Shown: positions 16,205-25,693, counted from the stretch's first letter. The stretch is 38,449 nt of DNA from Lachnospiraceae bacterium (GCA_017476665.1 JAFUZJ010000063.1:1-38449), one strand, 5' to 3'. Numbers and translations are program-made. The notes: generated from the sequence alone by a model not told the origin.

Positions 16205-16521
16205 AGCAGATACTCCCTCAACTTGCAATCTCCTCTGCTGTTCAGACATTCCTCAGTGATCCTGGTCACCAACTGCAGCGCATCCGCATAATCCTTCGCA
16301 ATTCCGATCACTTTGAGTGGATATTCTCCATAATAATGCTGTACCATTTGTCTGGCATCAAAAAACTCCAACTGATCCCGGCTATTATGCGCAAAGGTCA
16401 ACACATACACGTTGGACCACAGTGGTTTGCAGAGCAGATCATGTTTAATTTTTCCCAGTTTCTTCTCCTCTATCCCGTCGCCAAGATATAATCGGGAGGA
16501 AAACAGCAGTCTGCTTCTCAT
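16201..16521 (-). CDS. Conserved small protein of unknown function
   Basis: 106 residues. Start MRSRLLFSSRLYLGDGI with a GGAG site nine bases upstream. The body contains WSNVYVLTFAHNSRDQLEFF and YPLKVIGIAKDYADALQLV, suggesting a small alpha/beta fold; no membrane segment, no metal motif. It forms an ATGA overlap with the DUF2953 gene and so belongs to the gerW transcription unit. I do not recognise a family. Confidence 0.65.
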   Translation of the reverse strand: MRSRLLFSSRLYLGDGIEEKKLGKIKHDLLCKPLWSNVYVLTFAHNSRDQLEFFDARQMVQHYYGEYPLKVIGIAKDYADALQLVTRITEECLNSRGDCKLREYLL

Positions 16522-16621
16522 AACAATTCGCTCCGATAATCATCTTCTCAAAAGAACGCTTATTTTAGTATACCATATATCTTTTTTAAAAACAATTTTT
16601 TGTTTGTAATCCTGTTTTTAA

Positions 16622-16649
16622 TTGACATATTTTGAGAATATATTATACT
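16622..16649 (+). promoter_or_regulatory. Strong sigma-A promoter of the HD-GYP gene
   Basis: A perfect TTGACA (16622-16627), a 16-base spacer and TATACT (16644-16649), in an AT-rich context. The leader would be about 37 bases, ending in a strong GGAGGAGG site. Confidence 0.75.
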
Positions 16650-16692
16650 TAAATTATAAATTATTTATAAATTCTGGAGGAGGACATCGGCT

Positions 16693-17745
16693 TTGAAACT
16701 GATCGCGACAGATGATTTACAGCCTGGAATGGTTTTGGGTGAAAATGTGGTCTCACACGGCAATTTGTTTTGTCCGGCCGGCACAGAGCTCTCTCCTTTT
16801 TTGATCAAAGAATTTAAACGATGTTCTGTTCTTCGCGCCGCGATCATGGAAGAAGTGGATTATGCCAAAACACATTTTGAAAAAATACGCTTTGACGAAT
16901 CTTTTCTACGCTTTGAAACAGTCTATAATACGGTACTCATGAATTATAAATCCGTTATGCTCTCCTATCTTCAGACCGGAATCCAGGTTCCGGATCAGGT
17001 TCTTTTCGGCTTTTATGACGAAATTAACAAGACAATCCCCTCCGGTGCAAAATTGCTGGATTATTTATATAATATGATGCCAAATGAAGACGAACTTACC
17101 TTTACCCAGTGTCTCAACGCCGCTTTGTTTGCCGGAACCGTTGCCGGATTGATCAATATGGACGAGCAGTCCAAACGGATCCTGATCCTCTGCGGATTTT
17201 ATTATGACATCGGTAAACTGCAGCTCCCCTATCAGCTATTATGGAAACGGGGCAAACTGACGCCGGAAGAATTCAATATTGTGAAAACACATCCTATAGT
17301 GGGATATAATATGGTCTGTAGACTGAATCTGAACGAACATGTGAAAAATGCCGTGATCATGCATCACGAAAGATTGGACGGCAGCGGCTATCCCTATCGG
17401 TTAGAGGGACAAAGAATCGATGTCTACGCACGGTACATTGCCATTGTGGATGCCTATATTGCCATGGCATCTCCCCGATCTTATCGCAATGCCCTGACGC
17501 CGTTACAGATTCTTGGGAATTTTGAGGGTGATCTCTCCAAGTTTGACATTGAACTGCTCATGCCGGTCATGAAAAAGATTGCAGATGCCCAGATTGGCTC
17601 CCGCATCCAGACAAACGACGGCAAAGTGTGGGAAGTTCTGATCATTCACAATCACAAACTGTCGCGCCCTGTTCTGATGGGGGATAAACGGGAAGTTCTG
17701 GATCTTCTCGAACATCCGGAACTTGAGATCGTCAAAATGGTCTGA
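16693..17745 (+). CDS. Degenerate HD-GYP domain protein
   Basis: 350 residues starting at TTG (16693); GGAGGAGG lies at the correct distance and residues 4-20 (IATDDLQPGMVLGENVV) match the usual N-terminus of HD-GYP proteins, so TTG is preferred to the ATG at 16729. HD-GYP enzymes hydrolyse cyclic di-GMP. Here the fold is clear (YDIGKLQLPYQLLWKRGKLT, KTHPIVGYNM, HHERLDGSGYP, AIVDAY), but metal ligands have changed: the first His is Gln139 and the HD pair is Tyr171-Asp172. His200, His224, His225 and Asp253 remain. The downstream DALTSDRPYR-like motif is DAYIAMASPRSYR. It may bind a nucleotide without cutting it, or use a reduced metal site; either is inference. Confidence 0.85.
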   Translation: MKLIATDDLQPGMVLGENVVSHGNLFCPAGTELSPFLIKEFKRCSVLRAAIMEEVDYAKTHFEKIRFDESFLRFETVYNTVLMNYKSVMLSYLQTGIQVPDQVLFGFYDEINKTIPSGAKLLDYLYNMMPNEDELTFTQCLNAALFAGTVAGLINMDEQSKRILILCGFYYDIGKLQLPYQLLWKRGKLTPEEFNIVKTHPIVGYNMVCRLNLNEHVKNAVIMHHERLDGSGYPYRLEGQRIDVYARYIAIVDAYIAMASPRSYRNALTPLQILGNFEGDLSKFDIELLMPVMKKIADAQIGSRIQTNDGKVWEVLIIHNHKLSRPVLMGDKREVLDLLEHPELEIVKMV

Positions 17746-17760
17746 TCTGATGCAGATTTT
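17745..17760 (+). terminator. Weak hairpin after the HD-GYP gene
   Basis: ATCTG-ATG-CAGAT followed by TTT, between two convergent genes that are only 16 bases apart. The stem is short, so function as a terminator is uncertain. Confidence 0.3.
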
Positions 17761-17761
17761 A

Positions 17762-18214
17762 TCAGGACGGCTTGGCCTCAAAATGATAGCTGTTCTTACG
17801 CAAAGACTGATATTCCGCATAAGCCTGTTCCAAAATTTGTTTTTCATTCACAAATTTGAGTAGATGGTATGCCTCATGATACTTATAATATCCGGAATCC
17901 GTAAAGAACTCCTCTCTCTGCGGTTTGCTGTAATAGCTGTCTGAATACATCAGATACCAATGTACTTCCTTTTCCACCGTATCTTCCGGTACCACAAAAG
18001 AATACTGGCTTTTTCCGATATATTTGATGATCGAGGCCTTTACATCCGTTTCCTCTTTCACTTCCCGAAGCGCCGTCTCTTCATGTGTTTCCCCTTCTTC
18101 TACCGTTCCTTTGGGCAAAACCCAGCCGTCATATTTATTCTTATAGTTTTTATACAAGAGCAAAATCTTTCCCCGAAAAATAACAACTCCTCCACAACTG
18201 ACCGCTTCGATCAT
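17762..18214 (-). CDS. Nudix hydrolase
   Basis: 150-residue Nudix protein; such enzymes hydrolyse a nucleoside diphosphate linked to another moiety using Mg2+. The Nudix box spans residues 36-57: Gly36, Glu42, then Arg-Glu-Val-Lys-Glu-Glu (50-55); the usual final Gly is replaced by Asp57. The N-terminal CGGVVIFRGKILLLYKN and GWVLPKG are typical of the Ap4A or mutator-type members. The start overlaps the PBP stop by four bases (ATGA), so it is the last gene of the zapA-PBP unit. The substrate cannot be inferred. Confidence 0.88.
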   Translation of the reverse strand: MIEAVSCGGVVIFRGKILLLYKNYKNKYDGWVLPKGTVEEGETHEETALREVKEETDVKASIIKYIGKSQYSFVVPEDTVEKEVHWYLMYSDSYYSKPQREEFFTDSGYYKYHEAYHLLKFVNEKQILEQAYAEYQSLRKNSYHFEAKPS

Positions 18215-19692
18215 TGTGCAACCTCCTGTGTATTTGTTTTTTCTCTGAAATACGCGTCAAAAATCCTTCGCGCGATCGGCACTGCGTAATCACCGCCGGA
18301 ACCTGCGCCCTCAACAATGATGGTAACGCACACTTCCGGATCTTCAACCGGTGCAAATCCCGTAAACCAGGCATGACTGTCACCCTTAACATTATTGTAT
18401 TCTGCCGATCCCGTCTTACCGGCTGCAGTGTATGCCTGATCCTTTAATTTGGTCGCCGTACCTTTTTCCACCACGGCAGACATCAGCTGGGTGATCATGG
18501 CGGCTTCCTCCTCCGACATCAAAGTTCCGTATGTGGTTGGCTTAAAACTTTTGACTACGGTTCCGGCATCATTTTCAATCCTGTCGATCACGTACGGTTT
18601 CATCAGTTTCCCGCCGTTTGCCACCGCGCAGGTGATCATATTCAGATGGATCGGTGTAATCTGGGTCTTACCCTGTCCGATCGCAGTCTGAACCATGTCT
18701 TCATCATCCATATCGGCAGAGACCACCGTATTACTCTGCGCATAGAGCATGGAGAGCGGCAGTTCTTTGTTAAACAATAGTTTCTCCAGCGTTTTCTGAA
18801 ATTCTCCCCGATCCAGCCGCATACCAATATTTGCAAACGATGCATTGCAGGATTTTGCGAACGAATTCTCAAAGTCCACATATCCGTGATTGGTTCCATG
18901 ATAGCAGTTGATCTTGCTTGTTCCGTAGCGGAATGCTCCGTTGCACTGATAGCCGTATTTTTTCCAGGAATCTGTGTTTTCCCTGTAATATTCCAAAGCT
19001 GTTACGATCTTAAAGGTCGATCCCGGAGGATATAACCCCTGCGTTGCGCGGTTCAACAGCACGGAACTGTTGCTGTCCGTGATCAGGTCGTCCCACATGG
19101 CAGCAATCTTATTCGGATCAAAATCGGGATGGGAAACCATCGCCAAAACCTTTCCGGTGGAAACCTCCGTCACAACGACTGCGCCCTTGTAAATGCTGAG
19201 CTGTTCGTCTGCCACCTGCTGGATCTGAACATCCAGTGTCGTATAGACATTATCGCCGGGATTTTTTAACCCTGCCATATCATTCGCAACCTTATTGTTG
19301 ATAGACGTATTGGTGTTGATCAGATAATAATTGGCCTGTGCCTCTACGCCCATCCGCCCCTGCGTCGAATATCCTACCACATGAGCAAACAGATTGGAAA
19401 ACGGATATACCCGGGTCTCGTTCTGATCTTCATCCATGACCGTCTGCGCCAAAACCTCTCCGTCGCGGGAATAGATCGCACCGCGATAATTTCTGGACAG
19501 CAGAATTTCCTGACGGGAATTATAGCTGTTGTTGATCATGTCCTGTTCACTGGTGGCAACAAAATGAACCAGATAAGCAGACATGACGAGAAACAAAGCC
19601 GTAAACATCACCATCGTCAGTACGATTTCCGAGAAATTCTTCACTCTTATTCTTTTTTTCTTTTCCGAGTTATTTCTTTCCGGTTTTTCCAC
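18211..19692 (-). CDS. Penicillin-binding protein, class B-like transpeptidase (PbpA/FtsI-like)
   Basis: Cross-links peptidoglycan outside the membrane. I place the start at GTG 19692 (VEKPERNNSEKKK), nine bases after AAGGAG; an ATG at 19728 has no ribosome binding site and would overlap ftsW by 59 bases. A Lys-rich N-terminus is followed by one transmembrane helix (about 22-46). The transpeptidase motifs, numbered from GTG, are STFK (225-228, nucleophile Ser225), SCN (281-283) and KTGSAE (426-431). The short N-terminal pedestal resembles the PbpA group that pairs with an FtsW/RodA glycosyltransferase, and exactly such a gene lies directly upstream. Confidence 0.92.
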   Translation of the reverse strand: MEKPERNNSEKKKRIRVKNFSEIVLTMVMFTALFLVMSAYLVHFVATSEQDMINNSYNSRQEILLSRNYRGAIYSRDGEVLAQTVMDEDQNETRVYPFSNLFAHVVGYSTQGRMGVEAQANYYLINTNTSINNKVANDMAGLKNPGDNVYTTLDVQIQQVADEQLSIYKGAVVVTEVSTGKVLAMVSHPDFDPNKIAAMWDDLITDSNSSVLLNRATQGLYPPGSTFKIVTALEYYRENTDSWKKYGYQCNGAFRYGTSKINCYHGTNHGYVDFENSFAKSCNASFANIGMRLDRGEFQKTLEKLLFNKELPLSMLYAQSNTVVSADMDDEDMVQTAIGQGKTQITPIHLNMITCAVANGGKLMKPYVIDRIENDAGTVVKSFKPTTYGTLMSEEEAAMITQLMSAVVEKGTATKLKDQAYTAAGKTGSAEYNNVKGDSHAWFTGFAPVEDPEVCVTIIVEGAGSGGDYAVPIARRIFDAYFREKTNTQEVAQ

Positions 19693-21040
19693 TGTGTACT
19701 GCTCCTTCCTGCCCCGAATGCGGTACATTATGCTTTGTTTTTTCCTGCTGCAGGCGCATAAAGATACCTTGGATCACAAAGAACATGATCATCGTGGACA
19801 TAACGGAACTTCCGCCGTAACTGATGAACGGAAGCGTCACGCCGGTCAACGGAATAAACTTGATTCCGCCTCCTATGGTTAAAAAGATCTGAAAAATATA
19901 CATAGCTCCAATTCCATATACCAGCAGCTGATAGAATCTATCATAAATTCTCAGCGAGATCAGCATAATCACCAGGAAGCAATTAATACAAATCAGGATC
20001 AGGCAGATTCCAAAGATAACACCCAGCTCTTCACAGATAGATGAAAAGATAAAATCCGCCGAGACATAGGGGATCACCGTAGGATTACCCTTCAGCAGAC
20101 CCATACCGAACCAGCTTCCGCTTCCCACCGCAAACAGAGACTGGGTGATATGATAACCCTGATTATCAATATAACTCCATGGATCCCGCCAGGCTAGCAC
20201 GCGGATCCTTACATGGGCAAACAGCTTATAGGCCAGCACCGCAGCCGCACTCCCTCCCACCGCGCCGGCAAACAGATATAGATAGTTTTTGGTCGCCACA
20301 AATACGACCAATACATAAGCCACAAAGAAGATCAAGGCACTTCCCAGATCCGTTGACAACACTAATATAATCACATGGATTCCGGCCAACACCGCAGTGA
20401 TCGCCACCCGCAAAAAAGAGGTATCCTCCCAGAGCGCCCCTGCCAGGAAAAACAAGAACAGGATCTTGACGAACTCCGAAGGCTGGAAAGTCACCCCCGC
20501 AATCTCCATGGAAATATTGGCTCCGTGTGTCACATTACCGATGATCAGCACGGCGCTCAGACATCCAATGCCTATCGCGGCGTACAGCCAGGTAATCTTC
20601 TTCAGAAAGCGAACTTTTGTAAACAGATACGGCAACAGCAGGCAGATGATCAAAGAGATCAGTACACTGACATACTGCCGGATCGCCTTTGTATAAGACA
20701 GTCTGGACACCATCATCAGGCCGATTCCCAGGAGCATACTCATATTATTTAACAGCTGCCTGTTACAATCTTCATAAATGGCAGGTACAAGCGTCACAAC
20801 GATCAGCAGAAAGATCTCCACAAAACCAAACAGGAAAAAATACTGCAATTCATCGCTGAGCACGACCAGATTCGCAAAACAAAATACCTGCATCAAAAGC
20901 ATGATCAGATTCTGCACAATATAAACCGGACGTTTCCTGTTCTCCGCAGCATGCGGAAGGGCATAGAAACAGCTCAGCGTATAGAATACCATGAGTGCAC
21001 ATATAAAATATTTGGATAATTCAACAATGTATTCTTTCAT
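19670..21040 (-). CDS. FtsW/RodA/SpoVE family peptidoglycan polymerase
   Basis: Multi-pass membrane glycosyltransferase of the SEDS family, which polymerises lipid II with a partner class B PBP. 456 residues, about ten or more hydrophobic helices. Diagnostic residues: TFQPSEFVKI, LSTDLGSALIFF (the conserved Asp-Leu-Gly) and FIPLTGVTLPFISYGGSS near the end. The N-terminal part is longer than a classical FtsW and includes a polar VLSDELQYFF loop. A GGGGAG site precedes the ATG; the start is three bases from the U32 stop. The overlap with the following PBP gene indicates a coupled pair. Division, elongation or sporulation role not decidable, although ZapA in the same unit hints at the septum. 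Confidence 0.92.
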   Translation of the reverse strand: MKEYIVELSKYFICALMVFYTLSCFYALPHAAENRKRPVYIVQNLIMLLMQVFCFANLVVLSDELQYFFLFGFVEIFLLIVVTLVPAIYEDCNRQLLNNMSMLLGIGLMMVSRLSYTKAIRQYVSVLISLIICLLLPYLFTKVRFLKKITWLYAAIGIGCLSAVLIIGNVTHGANISMEIAGVTFQPSEFVKILFLFFLAGALWEDTSFLRVAITAVLAGIHVIILVLSTDLGSALIFFVAYVLVVFVATKNYLYLFAGAVGGSAAAVLAYKLFAHVRIRVLAWRDPWSYIDNQGYHITQSLFAVGSGSWFGMGLLKGNPTVIPYVSADFIFSSICEELGVIFGICLILICINCFLVIMLISLRIYDRFYQLLVYGIGAMYIFQIFLTIGGGIKFIPLTGVTLPFISYGGSSVMSTMIMFFVIQGIFMRLQQEKTKHNVPHSGQEGAVHSGKTGKK

Positions 21041-21043
21041 CCG

Positions 21044-23347
21044 TTATTCTGCTCCCCGCTTTTCATGACCGCCCGTAAATTCAGCGTAAGGTCTGTTTCC
21101 CGCACATCCCGTCATAAAATATCGCAGTACGCGCATGGTCTGCGCTTTATCCTCCAGCGTAAAATCAACCCTGAAATCTACCGTACCCTGCCATTTCATA
21201 AGTTCTCCGTGAAGAGATAACGGCAGACAATTGTAGATAATATTTATACAATGAGTACAATTCCTCACTACCGGAAATTTCTTTCTATACCGATCTGTCA
21301 AATAAGCGGTACCTTCCTCCGGACTCTTCCGGCACCCGTTCAGCGTCCGGAAGACACAGTTTGCGGTATGCATCAACGGAATATATCCGTATACAATCTT
21401 TTCCGCATTTGCATCTCCGGCCTGTTCCAACAGTCTGTGCTGATCTGCAGCCTTCAGCTCATAAGGCAGACAAAATCCGTCCGCAGGCACAGCATACAGG
21501 CTATCTGCATTCCATGTGTAGAAACCTGCATCGGTATAAATTTGAAATCTTTCATCCGCCGGCTGCATCTGGGCGGTCAAATACCCCATTCCGTCCATCG
21601 AGCGCACCAGAAACCCTTTGATCTCATTATGCTGCAGTGCAATCCCCGAAAGCGTCTTTAAATAATCCACATCTCTCTGACGAATGATCTGGGGCAGCGC
21701 AATCATCAGTTCACAGTTTGACTGCCGACTCAGGAATGCTTCCAACCTGGTTCGCAGTTCCCTCTGGGTATCTTCCGTGTAGATCCGAGATGCAAGATCC
21801 CCCTCCAGATAAATACGTCCGACAGGATAATGCATCTTTGCATCTGATGAATTTTCCGGAATATTTTCCGAATCCAGCACATCCAACACTCCGGCCAACT
21901 GTTCAGGTGAATGTACCAGGACATGCAGCATACTCTGGCCTGTTTTCCTGTTCTTACTTTTCAAGAGACCGGAATCGTTCCGCCGATTCGTCTGCTCAGA
22001 CTCCGTTTTCCTTCCGACGCAAAGTCCGTGCCGGACAATTAACCGGTCCTCCATTTGACGAACCGCAGTCCGACGCAATTCATTCAACGCTTTCAGCGAA
22101 TAAAAACAATCCGGATCAAGTGATATATCCATTTTGCTTACGGTAAATACCGTGTCGCCCAGCTTTCCCAACTGTTTTTGTATATTTTCTTTCGTAATGG
22201 GCATTTTCTGTGCGGGAGCCACCTGATCTCCGGTCACCGTGATCTGTAGGTCATCTCTTTCCGCATTTACAATCCAGGTCAATCTGGCAGGCTTACCTGT
22301 CTGAAACTCCGCCTGTACCATGACCGGGATTTTCTTTGCCTGCTCAATATATTCAGCCCGGATTGCAGCATTCAGACTCTCATTTGTATTGCCATAAGAC
22401 GGATTGTGTAAAGTCACCATATCGGCGCCGTTATGCCGATAATAATAACCATCCTGGCGTTCACTTCGGATATATAATTCGCTTAATTTCCGAAGATCTT
22501 CTCCGGAAACCGTACAATCCTCTCCCAGATAATACCGGTCTATGTATTTGCGATAGATTGCGGTTACGCCCGCCGCATACTCCGGCTTTTTCATACGGCC
22601 TTCAATCTTAAAAGAATCGATTCCAGCATGGATCAGATCTGGAATGTGTTCGATCGTACACATATCTTTTAAACTCAACGGATAACTCTCCGCAGAAGTT
22701 TTCCCGTCAATCTCAACAGCATACGGCAGCCGGCAAGGCTGTGCACACTTGCCGCGGTTCCCGCTCCTGCCCCCCAGAATACTGCTGAACAGGCACTGTC
22801 CGGAGTAACAATAACACATGGCGCCATGAATGAAACATTCAATTTCCAGACCCGTTTCGGATTTCAGGAGTTTAATCTCCTCCAGACTTAATTCCCTGGC
22901 CGGCACGATTCTGTTCGCCCCCATCTGCTTTAACAGCTTTCCGCCGTACCCGGAAGTCAATGTCATCTGGGTACTGACATGAAGCTCAAGATTCGGAAAA
23001 TGCTCTCTGATATAGCAAAACACGCCGATATCCTGTATGATCACGCCATCTAACCCCGCCTCATAAAACGGAGTCAGAAAGGGGTGAAGCTCCGCAAGTT
23101 CCGATTCCTTGACCAAAGTATTGACCGTCAGATAAACCTTGCGCCCCCATATATGGGCATATCTGATACACGCAACCAATTCTTCCGTGGTAAAATTATC
23201 CGCATAAGCTCTGGCGCCAAACCGATCCCCCGCCAGATAAACCGCTTCGGCTCCTGCGTGGATCGCGCCGTAAAAGCCTTCCGGATTCCCGGCCGGTGCC
23301 AAAAGCTCCACTTTTTTTCGTGTCGTTTCAATCCTGTTCCTATCCAT
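21044..23347 (-). CDS. U32 family peptidase/tRNA or rRNA hydroxylation-type protein with DUF3656
   Basis: 767 residues. The N-terminal 400 carry the U32 signature: KVELLAPAGNPEGF, GAEAVYLAGDRFGARAYA, then CFIHGAMCYCYSGQCLFSS, GGRSGNRGKCAQPCRLPY and DSFKIEGRMKKPEYAAGV. The cluster of Cys residues matches U32 members such as RlhA and TrhP, which take part in RNA base hydroxylation rather than proteolysis; whether this copy does so is not shown. The C-terminal half fits the long U32 form with DUF3656. The ATG at 23347 has no clear Shine-Dalgarno. It lies between zapA and ftsW. Confidence 0.85.
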   Translation of the reverse strand: MDRNRIETTRKKVELLAPAGNPEGFYGAIHAGAEAVYLAGDRFGARAYADNFTTEELVACIRYAHIWGRKVYLTVNTLVKESELAELHPFLTPFYEAGLDGVIIQDIGVFCYIREHFPNLELHVSTQMTLTSGYGGKLLKQMGANRIVPARELSLEEIKLLKSETGLEIECFIHGAMCYCYSGQCLFSSILGGRSGNRGKCAQPCRLPYAVEIDGKTSAESYPLSLKDMCTIEHIPDLIHAGIDSFKIEGRMKKPEYAAGVTAIYRKYIDRYYLGEDCTVSGEDLRKLSELYIRSERQDGYYYRHNGADMVTLHNPSYGNTNESLNAAIRAEYIEQAKKIPVMVQAEFQTGKPARLTWIVNAERDDLQITVTGDQVAPAQKMPITKENIQKQLGKLGDTVFTVSKMDISLDPDCFYSLKALNELRRTAVRQMEDRLIVRHGLCVGRKTESEQTNRRNDSGLLKSKNRKTGQSMLHVLVHSPEQLAGVLDVLDSENIPENSSDAKMHYPVGRIYLEGDLASRIYTEDTQRELRTRLEAFLSRQSNCELMIALPQIIRQRDVDYLKTLSGIALQHNEIKGFLVRSMDGMGYLTAQMQPADERFQIYTDAGFYTWNADSLYAVPADGFCLPYELKAADQHRLLEQAGDANAEKIVYGYIPLMHTANCVFRTLNGCRKSPEEGTAYLTDRYRKKFPVVRNCTHCINIIYNCLPLSLHGELMKWQGTVDFRVDFTLEDKAQTMRVLRYFMTGCAGNRPYAEFTGGHEKRGAE

Positions 23348-23377
23348 ATTTCAAATATAATACATCTCAAAAAATGT

Positions 23378-23401
23378 AAGGCTGCCCTTTACGGACAGCC
23401 C
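23378..23401 (-). terminator. Hairpin between zapA and the U32 gene
   Basis: On the minus strand GGCTGTCC pairs with GGGCAGCC over a GTAAA loop, with TTACATTTTTTG following. It could reduce readthrough from zapA into the U32-ftsW-PBP genes. Confidence 0.5.
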
Positions 23402-23407
23402 GCAATC

Positions 23408-23812
23408 TTATTTTCTTGTATTCAGTTCCGCTTCCAGGCGAACAATCTTCTTGGAATCTTCATCACTGGCGTTCCGCAGCTCTTTCACCTTATTCTCAGC
23501 GGTTTCCAATTTGATCTGTGCCGAGATCAGCTCATGCTTCAAAGTATACAATTCTTTCTCTTTATTCTGAAGTTCTTCTTCCAATACGCTGATCTGCTTT
23601 TTCGCCTTGAAAAAATCGTCCGCAATATTCAGCTGAAGGAGAACATTCTGCATTTCCACCGGCTGACGGGTAAAACTGTCCATCTTATTATACTCGTTGA
23701 TCTTATTGTTGATATAAGACGCTACCCGCTGCAGGTACTCTTCGCTTTCATTTCCGCTTAAAGTGAGCACCTTGCCACCGATCAGTACCTCTGCATCTGT
23801 TTTTGCCGACAT
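23408..23812 (-). CDS. zapA: Cell division protein ZapA
   Basis: 134 residues. ZapA binds FtsZ polymers and promotes Z-ring assembly. The N-terminal globular part is VLIGGKVLTLSGNESEEYLQRVASYINNKI; a long coiled coil follows from about 70 to 134 (KKQISVLEEELQNKEKELYTL and later KVKELRNASDEDSKK). The C-terminal extension is longer than in the shortest ZapA forms, as is usual in Clostridia. AGAGGTG precedes the ATG. It heads the unit with the U32 protein, FtsW and PBP, and has a strong promoter 116 bases upstream. Confidence 0.9.
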   Translation of the reverse strand: MSAKTDAEVLIGGKVLTLSGNESEEYLQRVASYINNKINEYNKMDSFTRQPVEMQNVLLQLNIADDFFKAKKQISVLEEELQNKEKELYTLKHELISAQIKLETAENKVKELRNASDEDSKKIVRLEAELNTRK

Positions 23813-23934
23813 AACTGCACCTCTTTGGCTTTCTCATGTACAGGTATCTCTCCCGGACATGAAACAATCGTTTTCTGATGATAGATTCAAAACTACAATA
23901 TGTGTCATCTGACGACAACATACATACAACATCT

Positions 23935-23963
23935 ATTATATATCAGATTATAGGTACAGGCAA
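23935..23963 (-). promoter_or_regulatory. Sigma-A promoter of the zapA unit
   Basis: On the minus strand TTGCCT (23963-23958), a 17-base spacer and a perfect TATAAT (23940-23935). It predicts an untranslated leader of about 115 bases before zapA. Confidence 0.7.
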
Positions 23964-24031
23964 TACTTTTCTGAAATTTACAGAATTTAATTTATAGCTC
24001 AATTCATATGCGGTTCGTTCGATTGGTTCGG

Positions 24032-25024
24032 TTATGCCAGAGATCCCAAATGCCGATAAGCAGCCTCTGTCACCACACGTCCTCTGGGCGTCCGGTTGAT
24101 CAGTCCCGTCTTGATCAGATACGGTTCGTATACATCTTCAATGGTTCCCGCATCTTCTCCGATGGCCGCTGCCAGCGTATCCAGTCCCACCGGTCCGCCG
24201 TCAAATTTGTGGATCATGGTGAGCAGCATATTCCGGTCAATATGATCCAATCCCAGCTTGTCCACATCCATCAGATCCAGTGCCGTATGCGCCACATCCT
24301 CCGTGATGATACCGTCGTATTTTACCTGAGCGAAATCCCGCACGCGCTTCAGAATTCGGTTCGCCAGTCTGGGCGTGCCACGGCTTCGTCTTGCCATCTC
24401 CAGAGCACCGGCAGGCTCAATCTCCACATTCAGCACCCTGGCGGAATGCATGATGATCTGCTGCAATTCCGGGATCTCATAAAATTCCAGATGATGGATC
24501 ATCCCAAACCGATCCCGCAGCGGTGCCGTGAGCAGACCGGCTCTGGTGGTGGCTCCCACCAGCGTAAATTTGGGTAGATCCAAACGCACGGACCTCGCAG
24601 AGGAACCCTTTCCGATCATGATGTCAATGCAATAATCCTCCATGGCCGGATAAAGCACTTCCTCCACCTGCCTGTTCAGGCGATGGATCTCATCCACAAA
24701 GAGCAGATCTCCCTCCTCCAGATTGTTCAGGATTGCCGCCATTTCCCCGGGTTTCTCAATGGCAGGGCCGCTGGTGATCTTGATATGTACGCCCATTTCA
24801 TTGGCGATGATCCCTGCAAGGGTGGTCTTGCCCAGCCCGGGTGGACCATAAAACAGCACATGATCCAGCGCATCTCCCCTCTGCTTGGCAGCCTCAATAT
24901 AGACTTTTAGCGTCTCTTTGGTCTTCGCCTGCCCGATATAATCCTTTAAAGTCTGGGGACGCAGGGAACCCTCGATCTTGATATCCTCTTCCGTCAGATT
25001 GGTTTCTATTGTTCGCTTCTGCAT
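24032..25024 (-). CDS. ruvB: Holliday junction branch migration ATPase RuvB
   Basis: Hexameric AAA+ motor that drives branch migration with RuvA. Residues: [20 protein letters not shown] at the start, Walker [10 protein letters not shown], Walker [15 protein letters not shown], sensor region [20 protein letters not shown], and the C-terminal winged helix [20 protein letters not shown] and LINRTPRGR. 330 residues, normal. AGGAAG precedes the ATG. ruvA lies upstream, 48 bases away. No ruvC is seen, as is usual in Firmicutes, where RecU takes that role. Confidence 0.98.
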   Translation of the reverse strand: MQKRTIETNLTEEDIKIEGSLRPQTLKDYIGQAKTKETLKVYIEAAKQRGDALDHVLFYGPPGLGKTTLAGIIANEMGVHIKITSGPAIEKPGEMAAILNNLEEGDLLFVDEIHRLNRQVEEVLYPAMEDYCIDIMIGKGSSARSVRLDLPKFTLVGATTRAGLLTAPLRDRFGMIHHLEFYEIPELQQIIMHSARVLNVEIEPAGALEMARRSRGTPRLANRILKRVRDFAQVKYDGIITEDVAHTALDLMDVDKLGLDHIDRNMLLTMIHKFDGGPVGLDTLAAAIGEDAGTIEDVYEPYLIKTGLINRTPRGRVVTEAAYRHLGSLA

Positions 25025-25072
25025 AATTGCTTCCTATTCTTCAAAACATTTTTGTATCTTCTTTTACAATTT

Positions 25073-25693
25073 TTAAAACATTCTCTTTAGTGCCGCTTTC
25101 AAAATAGCGCCGGAATCCATATTTTCTATCTCCGGAATGGAATTGACCGCCTTGATGCTCTCGGTCTGCCCATAGCCCAATGCCACCAGAGCCTCCACCG
25201 CCTCTTTCTTCTGCGGTGTGTCCGCAAGAGGATTCCCTGCGCCTGCACCTGCAGCAGTCTCCGCGATCTCTCTGCCGATCAATGCATCATCTATCTGGAT
25301 CTTATCCTTCAGGTCCAGGATCAGCCGTTCCGCCGTTTTTGCGCCGATACCCGGTGCTTTACTGATTGCTTTGGCGTCTCCCGTCATGATCGCATAACGC
25401 AGCGAATCCACATCCATCACCGACAGGATTGCCAACGCACCCTTGGGCCCGATCCCGTTCACCGTGATACATTTTTTAAACAGCTCCAACGCACTCCTGC
25501 TCAGGAACCCATACAGCCACTGTGCATCCTCCCGCACGCTGAAATAGGTATATAGCTTCGCCGGCTCACCGATGCCCGGCAGCTTCGACGCCGTGTCCGC
25601 AGAGATTCGCACATTGTAGCCGATCCCGCCCACATCAATCACCACATTATCCTCCGAAATATCCTCTATAATACCGTTCACATATGCTATCAT
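25073..25693 (-). CDS. ruvA: Holliday junction-binding protein RuvA
   Basis: DNA-binding partner of RuvB. It has the OB-fold start MIAYVNGIIEDISEDNVVIDVGGIGYNV, the helix-hairpin-helix pair NGIGPKGALAIL and PGIGAKTAERLILDLKDKI, and the flexible third domain (EAVEALVALGYGQTESIKAV). 206 residues. A strong AGGAG lies before the ATG. No LexA-type box is visible in the 59 bases upstream, so SOS induction of this pair is not evident here. Confidence 0.97.
   Translation of the reverse strand: MIAYVNGIIEDISEDNVVIDVGGIGYNVRISADTASKLPGIGEPAKLYTYFSVREDAQWLYGFLSRSALELFKKCITVNGIGPKGALAILSVMDVDSLRYAIMTGDAKAISKAPGIGAKTAERLILDLKDKIQIDDALIGREIAETAAGAGAGNPLADTPQKKEAVEALVALGYGQTESIKAVNSIPEIENMDSGAILKAALKRMF

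Noticed and set aside
23863-23877. GAAACAATCGTTTTC upstream of zapA as a possible LexA box
   Set aside because: Only loosely palindromic and off consensus; lies within the leader rather than over the promoter.
23995-24007. TAGCTCAATTCAT, also present at 27887-27899
   Set aside because: A 13-base match between two places in 38 kb is expected by chance several times; no flanking similarity or att-site context.
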